Shown here piece by piece: positions 1 through 7,013 of a DNA stretch of 64,000 nucleotides. Location: the NCBI GenBank assembly GCA_902802795.1, contig CADCNI010000001.1, forward strand, positions 1 to 64,000, in the 5' to 3' direction. Both the position numbers and the translations under genes were made by a program. A model generated the notes under the pieces. The model made no database searches. It was not told the origin of the DNA and saw only the letters and a list, made by a program, of their open reading frames with translations. The stretch's first letter is position 1, and each line of letters starts with the position of its first letter. The stretch comes from an uncultured Ruminococcus sp. GTDB lineage: Bacteria > Bacillota > Clostridia > Oscillospirales > Acutalibacteraceae.

Positions 1-740
1 CAGAAAGATAACAGATCAACCGCTTCTTTTCAGGCTGGATTCCGGAAACGACGCTACTGATAATGTCGGAATCATGCTGGATAAAGGCGTTTATTATGTC
101 GTTAAGCGCAATCTACGCAGGGAAGACAGAGATGAATGGGCTTCCAATATCCGATCATGGTGCAAGAATATCAACAGTCCCAGAGAAGGGAAAACGGTTT
201 ACATCGGCACCACATTCAAGGACATTCATTACACTTCCGAATCAGGTGAAGAAAAGGTCATCCGCAATCGTATTGTCTATGAAATGACAGAACGTACATC
301 CACACCAGACGGTCAATTACTTTTGGTACCTGATGTTGATATAAACATGTTTTGGACGAACCTCGGTGACAGTGATGAGGATATTATTGCTCTCTACCAT
401 GCACACGGCGAATGTGAGCAATTCCACAGTGAAATCAAATCTGATATGGGGGTAGAACGTCTTCCTTCCGGTAAGTTTGATACTAACGAACTGGTTCTCG
501 AACTCACTGTACTTGCTTACAATATTCTTCGCATGATCGTTCAGGAAGCTGTCCGTCAAGGCAACGCTCCAGCAAAAAGAATTGTTTCAAGAAAACGGGT
601 TCGTACTGTCATTCAAAACCTCATTCATTTTGCCGGGCATGTGACTCAACACGCTAGACAACTACTTCTTTCAATCAGCCGTAGCAACGCTTGGGCTGAC
701 TGTTTTCTTGCTATCACGCGGCAATTCTGCTTCGCTTGAA
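1..740 (+). mobile_element. IS1380-type insertion sequence, 3' part
   Basis: The left end of the window lies inside an insertion sequence whose transposase (2-739) is of the IS1380 type. The left end and its terminal repeat are outside the window. I could not fix the right terminal inverted repeat; it should lie close to the transposase stop, where the 3' end of the convergent DMT transporter gene begins. Confidence 0.6.
2..739 (+). CDS. IS1380 family transposase, C-terminal part (5' end outside window)
   Basis: DDE transposase that moves its own IS element. The frame is open from the first bases, so the ATG at 74 is internal. The first residues contain RLDSGNDATDN, which matches the conserved first-aspartate block of IS1380 transposases. 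Further on, HGECEQFHSEIKSDMGVERL followed by AYNILRMI matches the glutamate block and the C-terminal helix of the family. About 245 residues are visible, roughly half of a usual 430-450 residue protein. The last ~20 residues are weakly conserved, so the exact natural C-terminus is uncertain. It converges on a frameshifted DMT transporter gene. The family call is from memory of motifs and is fairly sure. Confidence 0.75.
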   Translation, partial: RKITDQPLLFRLDSGNDATDNVGIMLDKGVYYVVKRNLRREDRDEWASNIRSWCKNINSPREGKTVYIGTTFKDIHYTSESGEEKVIRNRIVYEMTERTSTPDGQLLLVPDVDINMFWTNLGDSDEDIIALYHAHGECEQFHSEIKSDMGVERLPSGKFDTNELVLELTVLAYNILRMIVQEAVRQGNAPAKRIVSRKRVRTVIQNLIHFAGHVTQHARQLLLSISRSNAWADCFLAITRQFCFA

Positions 741-750
741 TTTCACGGAT

Positions 751-1635
751 TCAGGTTTCCATTTGGTGTAGGTCATAACAACCAGTGCGACCTCCGCCGC
801 TACCAACGCGATCAATACGAACAAACTCATACGCAAACAACCTTTGTACGAAGGAGAGAAACGCCCCGATGAAGGGTGCGACCGCGTAATAGGCGCTGGT
901 TCTCGCCGCGCCGAGCGTTTTCTGCGCTCGGATGTAGGTGAATATGCTCAGTCCGTAGGCGACAAATCCGAGCAGCAGCACAGCCGGATTTTTTTTCAAA
1001 TCTGGCGTGGTTTCACCGAGGAAGTACGCGACGCACAGCGCGCCGGTTCCCGAACCGAAGCCCTTGATTGTCACGATTTGGTAGGCGCTTTTGTCCGAAA
1101 TGCTGCGGGTACAGTTGTTTTCCAGTCCCCAGCAGACCGTCGCGCCGAGGACGAACAGCGAACCGACCGAGAAGGAAAAGCTGTCCTTTCCGCCGAACGA
1201 CAGAATGATGCTCGACAGCGTGATAAGCCCGATGGCAGCCCACAGCCTGCCGCTGACTTTTTCCCTGAACAGCAGCAGGGCAATGACGGTGGTGGCGACA
1301 ATTTCAAAATTGCCGAGAAGCGACGCGTTGGCGGACGTTCCCAGCTTCACGCCGGTCATCAGCAGAATGGGAGCGACAATGTCCAGCAGCACCATTCCCA
1401 CCGTGTAGGGCAGATCTTTTCTTGACAGGCGTTGCGATTGTTTCTCTTTCCCACGGCGGAACAGACGGAAAATATACAAAAATCCCACGCCCAGTCCCGC
1501 GCCGAGGTAGAGAAAGGCTGCCATATAGGTCGGCGCGACGGCTTCCAGCAGCAGTTTGGAACAGGGAACATTCAGGGCATAGAATACCGCCGCCGCGATC
1601 GCGTAGCCTATCGCTATGAGAATATGTTTCTTCAT
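751..1635 (-). CDS. EamA/DMT-family transporter, C-terminus frameshifted
   Basis: Predicted drug/metabolite-transporter superfamily membrane protein with two EamA repeats; the substrate cannot be told from sequence. It starts MKKHILIAIGYAIAAAVF, four bases after the upstream lipoprotein stop, with GGAGTGA before the ATG. About nine hydrophobic helices are visible. After the APFIGAFLSF segment, which normally precedes the last helix, the reading frame turns polar and stops at 751. In the neighbouring frame the same DNA encodes a good final helix (MSLFVLIALVAAEVALVM) and stops at 713. The span 713-1635 is 923 bases, one short of a multiple of three, so one base seems to be missing near 840. Either a real pseudogene or a sequence error. 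Confidence 0.7.
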   Translation of the reverse strand: MKKHILIAIGYAIAAAVFYALNVPCSKLLLEAVAPTYMAAFLYLGAGLGVGFLYIFRLFRRGKEKQSQRLSRKDLPYTVGMVLLDIVAPILLMTGVKLGTSANASLLGNFEIVATTVIALLLFREKVSGRLWAAIGLITLSSIILSFGGKDSFSFSVGSLFVLGATVCWGLENNCTRSISDKSAYQIVTIKGFGSGTGALCVAYFLGETTPDLKKNPAVLLLGFVAYGLSIFTYIRAQKTLGAARTSAYYAVAPFIGAFLSFVQRLFAYEFVRIDRVGSGGGRTGCYDLHQMET

Positions 1636-1639
1636 GCTT

Positions 1640-2524
1640 TCACTCCGCGTCGGTCAGATAATACACATTCTGCTCTACCTGAAATTCAGCGATCAGCTTC
1701 TTTTCTCCCGTTTCTGTGTGGAAGAAGTAAATGTTGATGACGCGGTCATCGTGGGCGGCGTTATAGTATTCCCACGAAGAAAGACCCGGAATCTCGCCTT
1801 CCTTCATTTGCGTCTTGTAGTCAAAGATACATTTCACACCGAGCTGGTCTTCGGCGTTGTCCATGTAGTAATAAATGTCCTTATTTTCGTCCAGATCGAC
1901 AACGTCGTCCTTGAAACGGTAAAACGCGTAATTCATCCAGATGTCTTTTTCGCTGTCATAATGCTTCGCCCACAGTTCACACCTGTCGTACTTGTGATGA
2001 ACGTCCGCGCTCTTGACGAGATGTCCGAGCTGTATCATTCCGTCGGCAATCTGCTCCATCGTGCGGTCGGTGTAGAGTTCGGCATAGGGACGGATGGGCG
2101 GACGGTCTTCTTTTTCGAGGGTGAAGCCCGCCTGTTTCGCAATCGCCTCGGCACGCGCGTTGGTCTTATCCCATATGTAATCGTAATAGCATTGATCCCA
2201 GTGGTTGTAAGTGCTCTCGATATAGCCTATTTTCGGCTTATGGGCGTAGCTGCCGATGGTAAAGGCAAACCCGCACGCGTCGTCGGTAAAATAGCAGATG
2301 TTTTCATGCAGTTTGCGTTCCATGCGGACGAAGGTGCAGGGCGGACATTCCTCCTGAGCAATCTGTCGCAGTTCGCTCTCGGTTTTCAGCCTGACCATGC
2401 CCGCCGTCGGCTTATCCTCGCACGCCGTCAGCAGCACAACCGGCAGCAGGAACAGTGTCAGACACAATAACGGTACGATAGAAAAACGCACTGCGGCGCA
2501 AAATAGTTTTGCAATGGTTTTCAT
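1640..2524 (-). CDS. Lipoprotein of unknown function, full-length member of a tandem pair
   Basis: A 294-residue predicted lipoprotein. The signal peptide (about residues 1-34) ends in the lipobox VVLLTAC with Cys35. The mature part is hydrophilic, with conserved-looking ECPPCTFVRMER and YFTDDACGFAFT blocks that recur in the neighbouring paralogue at 2581-3219. I do not recognise the family. The start has GGGGGGAAC six bases upstream. The coding sequence ends four bases before the DMT transporter gene, so the two are probably co-transcribed. Compared with its paralogue it has about 11 extra residues in the signal peptide and about 80 more at the C-terminus. It is probably exposed on the outer face of the membrane. 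Confidence 0.65.
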   Translation of the reverse strand: MKTIAKLFCAAVRFSIVPLLCLTLFLLPVVLLTACEDKPTAGMVRLKTESELRQIAQEECPPCTFVRMERKLHENICYFTDDACGFAFTIGSYAHKPKIGYIESTYNHWDQCYYDYIWDKTNARAEAIAKQAGFTLEKEDRPPIRPYAELYTDRTMEQIADGMIQLGHLVKSADVHHKYDRCELWAKHYDSEKDIWMNYAFYRFKDDVVDLDENKDIYYYMDNAEDQLGVKCIFDYKTQMKEGEIPGLSSWEYYNAAHDDRVINIYFFHTETGEKKLIAEFQVEQNVYYLTDAE

Positions 2525-2580
2525 GATGTTCCCCCCTGTGTTGTTGCATGAGGACTATGGTTATATTCGCCACATACGTG

Positions 2581-3219
2581 TCATTGGTCATAATTGCCGG
2601 TCACATCATCCTTGAACCGGTAGACCGCAAAAGTCCTCCAGACGCCGTCGTTGTTGACGCCTGCCGTGGTGTAGTGTTTCGCCCACAGTTCACAATTATC
2701 GTATTGATGATGAACGTCGGCGCTCTTGACGAGATGGCCGAGTTCTATCATGGCGTCGGAAATCTGCTCCAGTGAGCGGTCGGTCTGCAGATCGGCATAG
2801 GGGAGAACGGGCGGATGGTCTTCTTTTACGAGGGTGAATCCCGCCTGTTTCGCAATCGCCTCGGCACGCGCATTGGTCGTATCCCAGACGTAATTGTAAT
2901 AGCATTGTTTCCAATCGTTTTCGGTGGTTTCGCGATAGCCTCCCGGTATGCCGTCAAAACTGGAATAATAGGCGTAGCTGGAAACGGTAAAGGCAAACCC
3001 GCACGCGTCGTCGGTGAAATGGCAGATTCTTTTGTTCCGCTGCCGTTCCATGCGGACAAAGGTGCAGGGCGGACATTCCTCCTCCGCGATCTGCCGCAGT
3101 TCGCTCTCGCTTTTCAGCTCTACCAATTCCGCCGCAGGCACATCAGTGCACGCCGTCAGCAGCAGAACCGGCAGCAAGAACAGTGTCAGACACAATAACT
3201 TCCTCGCAATGGTTTTCAT
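2581..3219 (-). CDS. Lipoprotein, C-terminally shortened tandem paralogue
   Basis: A 212-residue predicted lipoprotein with lipobox LLLTAC (Cys24). It is clearly a duplicate of the downstream neighbour at 1640-2524: ECPPCTFVRMER, TDDACGFAFT, TNARAEAIAKQAGFTL and ELGHLVKSADVHH occur in both in the same order. After YRFKDDV the similarity stops and the frame closes within eight residues, so about 80 C-terminal residues are missing. Short matching leader bases (AACACAGGGG) lie upstream of both genes. The start chosen is MKTIARKLL; a longer in-frame start at 3264 adds 15 non-signal residues and is less likely. Probably a duplication followed by a deletion. Function unknown. Confidence 0.6.
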   Translation of the reverse strand: MKTIARKLLCLTLFLLPVLLLTACTDVPAAELVELKSESELRQIAEEECPPCTFVRMERQRNKRICHFTDDACGFAFTVSSYAYYSSFDGIPGGYRETTENDWKQCYYNYVWDTTNARAEAIAKQAGFTLVKEDHPPVLPYADLQTDRSLEQISDAMIELGHLVKSADVHHQYDNCELWAKHYTTAGVNNDGVWRTFAVYRFKDDVTGNYDQ

Positions 3220-3304
3220 GATACGCACCCCTGTGTTATTTTGTGAATATGATACCACATTCACAAAAATTTGTCAACAATCTTGTTTGTGTCAATCGTT
3301 GTTT

Positions 3305-4320
3305 CTATGCGTCTTCCGTCAGGCTTTTCACGCTGTCCCCAACGGACAGCTTCACGGGAATACAGACTGTTTGTGCGTCTGTTTCGCCGTTGATCATTTC
3401 CATAAGCAGATGAATAGCCGTCCTTGCACGAAGCGCATTGTCCTGCGCGACGGTCGTCAGCTTCGGGAGGGCATTCCGCGCTTCCCGGCTGCCGTCAAAG
3501 CCGATCAGGGAAAGTTCGTCGGGAATACGCACGCCGTTTTTCTGCAAGAAGCGCATCAGTTCCAGCGCGTAAACATCGACACGGCGAAGATGGCGGTATA
3601 GGTTTTGAGCGTCGTAAGCCGTTCCTGATAGAATAATTCTCTTTCGGCTGCCTGCATCGGAATTTTCATAAAGTCGGCTTTTGCGCCCCATCCCTCGCAC
3701 AAGCCCTGATAACGCAGGTAATCCATGCATATCTCATTGTCGGCCACGCAAAGCACACGGCGGTGTCCCATCTCTTTCAGATATTGCCCCGCCTGTCTGC
3801 CGCCGTCGAAATCGTCAATTGTGAGATTGCCAAAGCGGTTCTGCTCATCGAGGAATCCGTCGTAAATCACGAAGGGGACGCGGATTCTGTCGCGCAGATC
3901 CTGGTATTCATCCTCGCAGAAGCCGATGACCACCACGCCGTCCAGATTCCACATGGAGGCAAAGGTGACGATTTCCGTGATTTTCTTTGCCTTTTTGAGC
4001 ATCATAAAATAGCCGTTTGCCTCGGTTTCGTCCGACAGATAATTGATCGCCGCCGAGATGAACGAATCCTCAAAAACGTGTCCCTCATATTTGGGGTGAT
4101 CGTTGACCACCACGCCGATAATGCGGGAATTGTTGCGGGCAAGCAGGGTGGCCGCCATATCGGGAATATAGCCGCGTTCCTCCAGCTTTTGCTCTACCGC
4201 CTTGACGGTTCTGTCGGAAATCTTCTGTGTTTTGCCGTGGAGCACATTGGACACGGTCGCCGTGCTCAAGCCTAATTCCTCGGCGATGTCTTTGATTCTC
4301 ACTTTATTTTCAGACCACAT
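3305..4320 (-). pseudogene. LacI-family transcriptional regulator, frameshifted
   Basis: LacI/GalR-type repressor: an N-terminal helix-turn-helix (VRIKDIAEELGLSTATVSN) followed by a periplasmic-binding-protein-like sensor domain. The start MWSENK has GGAGG seven bases upstream. The first frame runs from 4320 and goes wrong after TYTAIFAVS, stopping at 3556. The remaining sensor domain (DVYALELMRFLQKNG, LIGFDGSREARNALPKLTTV) is in the next frame and ends at 3305. The total span of 1016 bases is one short of a multiple of three, consistent with loss of one base near 3572-3577. No metabolic operon typical of a LacI regulator lies next to it, so its target is unknown. It could be functional if the indel is a sequencing error. 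Confidence 0.75.
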
Positions 4321-4723
4321 TCCATTGCCTCCTGTCTTTTTGAACAATACAGTCATACTGATTGACTCTGCCGGTGTTGATTTCTTCAAAGCTGCCCTTT
4401 GTCGGATTGATAAGCGCAATTTTTCCGTAATCCTTTTTCTGTTCCTCGCCTGTCGGAACCAGAAATACGGTATCGCCCTGCATATGCGCGTTTGTCTGAC
4501 TGACAGAAGCGCCCGAAAAAGGATAGGAATCTGTTCCGAGAGCGTTCAGCTCACTGTCATACCATTCAATCACGGAGCGATTGCCGCTGTCTGTAGAGTA
4601 GAGAACGCCTATACAGGCATTTGGATAAGCCTGCCGGTTGGTTTTGTTGCACCCAACGGCGATTATCGGAAAAACACATAACAGGCTCATCGCTATCAAT
4701 CGTTTCACATTTGTTATTCTCAT
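4310..4723 (-). CDS. Lipoprotein of unknown function, probably cut short
   Basis: A 137-residue predicted lipoprotein with signal peptide and lipobox IIAVGC (Cys25). The mature part has repeated beta-like segments (ACIGVLYSTDSGNRSVIEWY, GKIALINPTKGSFEEINTGR). That is the look of the first blades of a longer beta-propeller-like or repeat lipoprotein. The reading frame ends in RQWNVV inside the first codons of the LacI gene, and the LacI ribosome site lies within its last codons. I infer that a deletion fused the 5' part of a longer gene to the LacI leader. Family not recognised. Confidence 0.5.
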   Translation of the reverse strand: MRITNVKRLIAMSLLCVFPIIAVGCNKTNRQAYPNACIGVLYSTDSGNRSVIEWYDSELNALGTDSYPFSGASVSQTNAHMQGDTVFLVPTGEEQKKDYGKIALINPTKGSFEEINTGRVNQYDCIVQKDRRQWNVV

Positions 4724-4735
4724 AATAATACCCCT

Positions 4736-5068
4736 CTATCCGATTCGTCCCAGTCCTGATATCGCATTGATGAAATCAGAGAAAAAAATAAACAAAGCTG
4801 CTATAAGCACAATGAGTATCAGCAACAGGACAAGAGAAATAATGGATGTGATCATTCCCGCAAGGCTCAGAGCTGTAACACAGTCCGGTTTTCTCAACGA
4901 TACCGCGCTGAGCACCAGCCCCGTTACGGAAAAGATGACACAACCCGCAATGCACCATAAACCCTGACTTCTTAAACAAATAATCAATACAAAAAACAAC
5001 AAGCCAAGTATCCCCGAAAGGAACGATACAATGCTGAGAGCCGTTGTTTTGGTTTTTGACTCATTCAT
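4736..5068 (-). CDS. DUF4190-like small membrane protein
   Basis: A 110-residue protein with three hydrophobic segments (roughly residues 10-30, 35-55 and 68-95) and short polar loops. The pattern TALSIVSFLSGILGLLFF ... GLVLSAVSLRK ... ALSLAGMITSIISLVLLL resembles DUF4190-type membrane proteins of Firmicutes. Function unknown. The ATG at 5068 is chosen because GAGG lies eight bases upstream; a GTG three codons earlier overlaps the ribosome site. It sits between the MATE exporter and a lipoprotein on the same strand with gaps of about 10 bases, so the three are likely one transcript. Confidence 0.5.
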   Translation of the reverse strand: MNESKTKTTALSIVSFLSGILGLLFFVLIICLRSQGLWCIAGCVIFSVTGLVLSAVSLRKPDCVTALSLAGMITSIISLVLLLILIVLIAALFIFFSDFINAISGLGRIG

Positions 5069-5078
5069 AAAAAACACC

Positions 5079-6431
5079 TCACAGCTTCTTCATCCAGTTT
5101 TTTCTGACAAAGACAATCCAAGTCAGCAGCAGCCGCACGCATTCCTCCATCGAGAGGATAAAATATACCAACGGTATTGAAAATTTCCAGACATACGCGC
5201 CCAGCAGCGCCAGAGGCACGCCGAATCCCCATGTGCCGAGCAGTTCAATGATCATCATGGTGCGCGTCTGTCCTCCGCTTCGGACAATGCCGCCGCCGAG
5301 AATCATATTCAGCACCTTGATCGGCAGCACGATGGCGAACGCAATGAGAATCTGTCGCGCCGTCGCTTTCACGTAATCCTCTACGTTGTAAAAGTCTGTG
5401 TAAATGTCCATTGCAAGCACCATCAGAGCGGAAAGGACAAACGAGCCGATCAGTCCGTAAAGCAGCAGCCTTTTGGATTTCTGATAGGCGGCATTTGTTT
5501 TGCCCTTGCCAAGTTCTTTGCCGATCAGAATACCTGCCGCTTGCGATAGACCGCTTAGTGCGCCGACGGTCAATCCCTGCACCGGATACGTCAGCGTCAT
5601 GGCCGCGCATTCCGGCGTGCCGATGTGACCGTAAACCGAAGCGTAGACATTTTCGCTCAGGCTCCACATGAATTCAATGACCAGCACGGGAAGGAATATG
5701 GCAAGATAACTGCCGCAGGTCATTTTGGTAAGTTTGGGCAAAAAACGGAAGGATATGCCCCTCTTTCTGTCAATCACCTTCATGGTGACAACCAGCAGCA
5801 GCGCATTGAATATCTGGGAGATGACGGTTGCCGTCGCCGCACCGTTTGCGCCCATTGCAGGGGAACCGAGTTTTCCGAAGATCAGCAGATAATTCAATGC
5901 CGTGTTGAGCACACTGGCAATCACGCTGCACGCCAGCGGAAGGGAGGCTCTTTCCAAGCACCGCATTCTTACCGAAATCATCATACTCAGCGCGTATGGC
6001 AAAAATCCGACAGCGATAATTCTCAGATATTTGGCAGCGACGGTAACGGTATTTCCGTCCGCCGAGTAAAGTCCCATCAGCCGGACAGGAAAAGCAAGGC
6101 ACACAGCCATAAACAAAACGCCTATTCCGAGAGACAGCAGCGTATGGAGCGAAAATCCGCGGTCGGCTTCCTTGTTGTCATTGGCTCCGAGATACTGTGA
6201 AAGGATGATGCCCGCGACGCTCACCACTGCACCGATGACAACGCTGTATAAGGTGCTGAGTTTGCCGGCAATGCCAACCGCCGCCACACTGACGCTGCCC
6301 AGCGACCCGACCATTACCTGATCGACAATGGAAAATGACGCTTGCAGCATACACTGCAAGGCAACGGGCAGCGCAATTTTGAATGTCTGCCGCATAAATG
6401 AATCCCTTCGAGAAAAAAACTTAAAAAACAT
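5079..6431 (-). CDS. MATE family efflux transporter
   Basis: Multidrug/toxin antiporter of the MATE family, expected to export cationic compounds in exchange for Na+ or H+. About 450 residues and 12 predicted membrane helices, the usual size. The N-terminal helix contains ALPVALQCMLQASFSIVDQV, the expected first-repeat motif, and LGSVSVAAVGIAGKL follows. The second repeat begins near AIFLPVLVIEFMWSLSENVY. Two ATGs lie close together; the one at 6431 has AAGGAG nine bases upstream and is preferred over 6437. The gene appears intact although several neighbours are broken. The ribosome site lies in a 13-bp inverted repeat (6436-6483). Substrate not predictable. Confidence 0.85.
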   Translation of the reverse strand: MFFKFFSRRDSFMRQTFKIALPVALQCMLQASFSIVDQVMVGSLGSVSVAAVGIAGKLSTLYSVVIGAVVSVAGIILSQYLGANDNKEADRGFSLHTLLSLGIGVLFMAVCLAFPVRLMGLYSADGNTVTVAAKYLRIIAVGFLPYALSMMISVRMRCLERASLPLACSVIASVLNTALNYLLIFGKLGSPAMGANGAATATVISQIFNALLLVVTMKVIDRKRGISFRFLPKLTKMTCGSYLAIFLPVLVIEFMWSLSENVYASVYGHIGTPECAAMTLTYPVQGLTVGALSGLSQAAGILIGKELGKGKTNAAYQKSKRLLLYGLIGSFVLSALMVLAMDIYTDFYNVEDYVKATARQILIAFAIVLPIKVLNMILGGGIVRSGGQTRTMMIIELLGTWGFGVPLALLGAYVWKFSIPLVYFILSMEECVRLLLTWIVFVRKNWMKKL

Positions 6432-6435
6432 AAAC

Positions 6436-6483
6436 ATAATCTCCTTGATTTTTCGCCTTTTCAGGTTCTTTCAAGGAGATTAT
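6436..6483. repeat. Perfect 13-bp inverted repeat carrying Shine-Dalgarno sequences
   Basis: ATAATCTCCTTGA (6436-6448) and TCAAGGAGATTAT (6471-6483) are exact inverse copies around a 22-base spacer. On the minus strand the AAGGAG in the 6436-6448 arm is the ribosome site of the MATE gene, so pairing in the mRNA would hide it. It may be a translational switch or an operator. Confidence 0.55.
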
Positions 6484-6608
6484 AAATGAAGGGAGTACAT
6501 TTGTGCAAGAGGTTAATCGCGTAACCTATCACAAAATGGATGGCGTGTTTTTATGGCGTTTGCCAATGCGATTACATCACATTTTTTTCCAGCCCGCACA
6601 GCGAATAT

Positions 6609-6773
6609 TTACCGATAGGGTTGTCCGCATTTTGAACAACCCGTATTCCTGTTCCATTCCGCGAGCTGTCCGTCCAATTCTTTGCGGGAAACAAGCGGAT
6701 AATTGAACAGATTGGCAGGTTTCAGAGAAGCCAGCGTCGGGGAGCAGTGTTCGGTCAGATATTCTTCCAGCAT
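6609..6773 (-). pseudogene. DUF3793 family protein, N-terminal remnant
   Basis: A 54-codon frame beginning MLEEYLTEHCSPTLASLK and continuing ANLFNYPLVSRKELDG matches, from memory, the start of DUF3793 proteins, a Clostridia family of about 170-200 residues often found beside flavodoxin genes. After AEWNRNTGCSKCGQPYR the frame stops, and the remaining two thirds of the domain are missing. No flavodoxin lies nearby. The frame is too short to be a working family member, so I read it as a deletion remnant. The plus-strand frame across the same bases (6503-6706) shows no protein-like features. Confidence 0.5.
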
Positions 6774-6851
6774 GATGTCACTTCCTTTTGCTTGTCAAGT
6801 GATAATTTTCTGGAATTGTCATTGAAAAAGAAAAGAAGCCTATTGATACGC

Positions 6852-6880
6852 TTGATTTATGAAAAAGAGTGTGATATTAT
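6852..6880 (+). promoter_or_regulatory. Sigma-A type promoter for the ABC exporter pair
   Basis: TTGATT (6852-6857), a 17-base spacer and TATTAT (6875-6880). It lies about 130 bases before the GTG start of the first ABC gene. A dyad, TAGTTA N8 TAACTA (6880-6899), follows the -10 box directly and could be a repressor operator, for example for a MarR-type protein. Confidence 0.55.
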
Positions 6881-6899
6881 AGTTAAAAAAAACTAACTA
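6880..6899. promoter_or_regulatory. Dyad TAGTTA-N8-TAACTA, operator candidate
   Basis: Perfect 6-bp half sites separated by eight bases (an A-rich spacer), placed at the expected transcription start of the ABC exporter operon. Position and symmetry suggest repression by a dimeric regulator. No such regulator is encoded next to it, so the assignment is inference. Confidence 0.35.
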
Positions 6900-6928
6900 C
6901 AAATTGTAACAGAATGGGGGAAGCGTAA

Positions 6929-6946
6929 ATGAATCACTGCTGTTGA
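6929..6946 (+). other. Five-codon upstream reading frame MNHCC
   Basis: ATG AAT CAC TGC TGT TGA, eight bases after a GGGGG ribosome-site-like run and inside the leader of the ABC exporter operon. Two cysteine codons just before the stop recall cysteine-sensing leader peptides described in other bacteria. Related CydDC exporters move cysteine/glutathione. Translation of this frame is not shown; it could be chance. Confidence 0.3.
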
Positions 6947-7013
6947 AGAAAACAAAAAAATGAGATGAAACGTCAAGACTGTGAATTAAACTCAAAGAAA
7001 AGGAAGATGGCAA

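Noticed and set aside
6503-6706. 67-codon plus-strand frame with a GTG start
   Set aside because: It overlaps the DUF3793 remnant on the other strand and shows no recognisable features.
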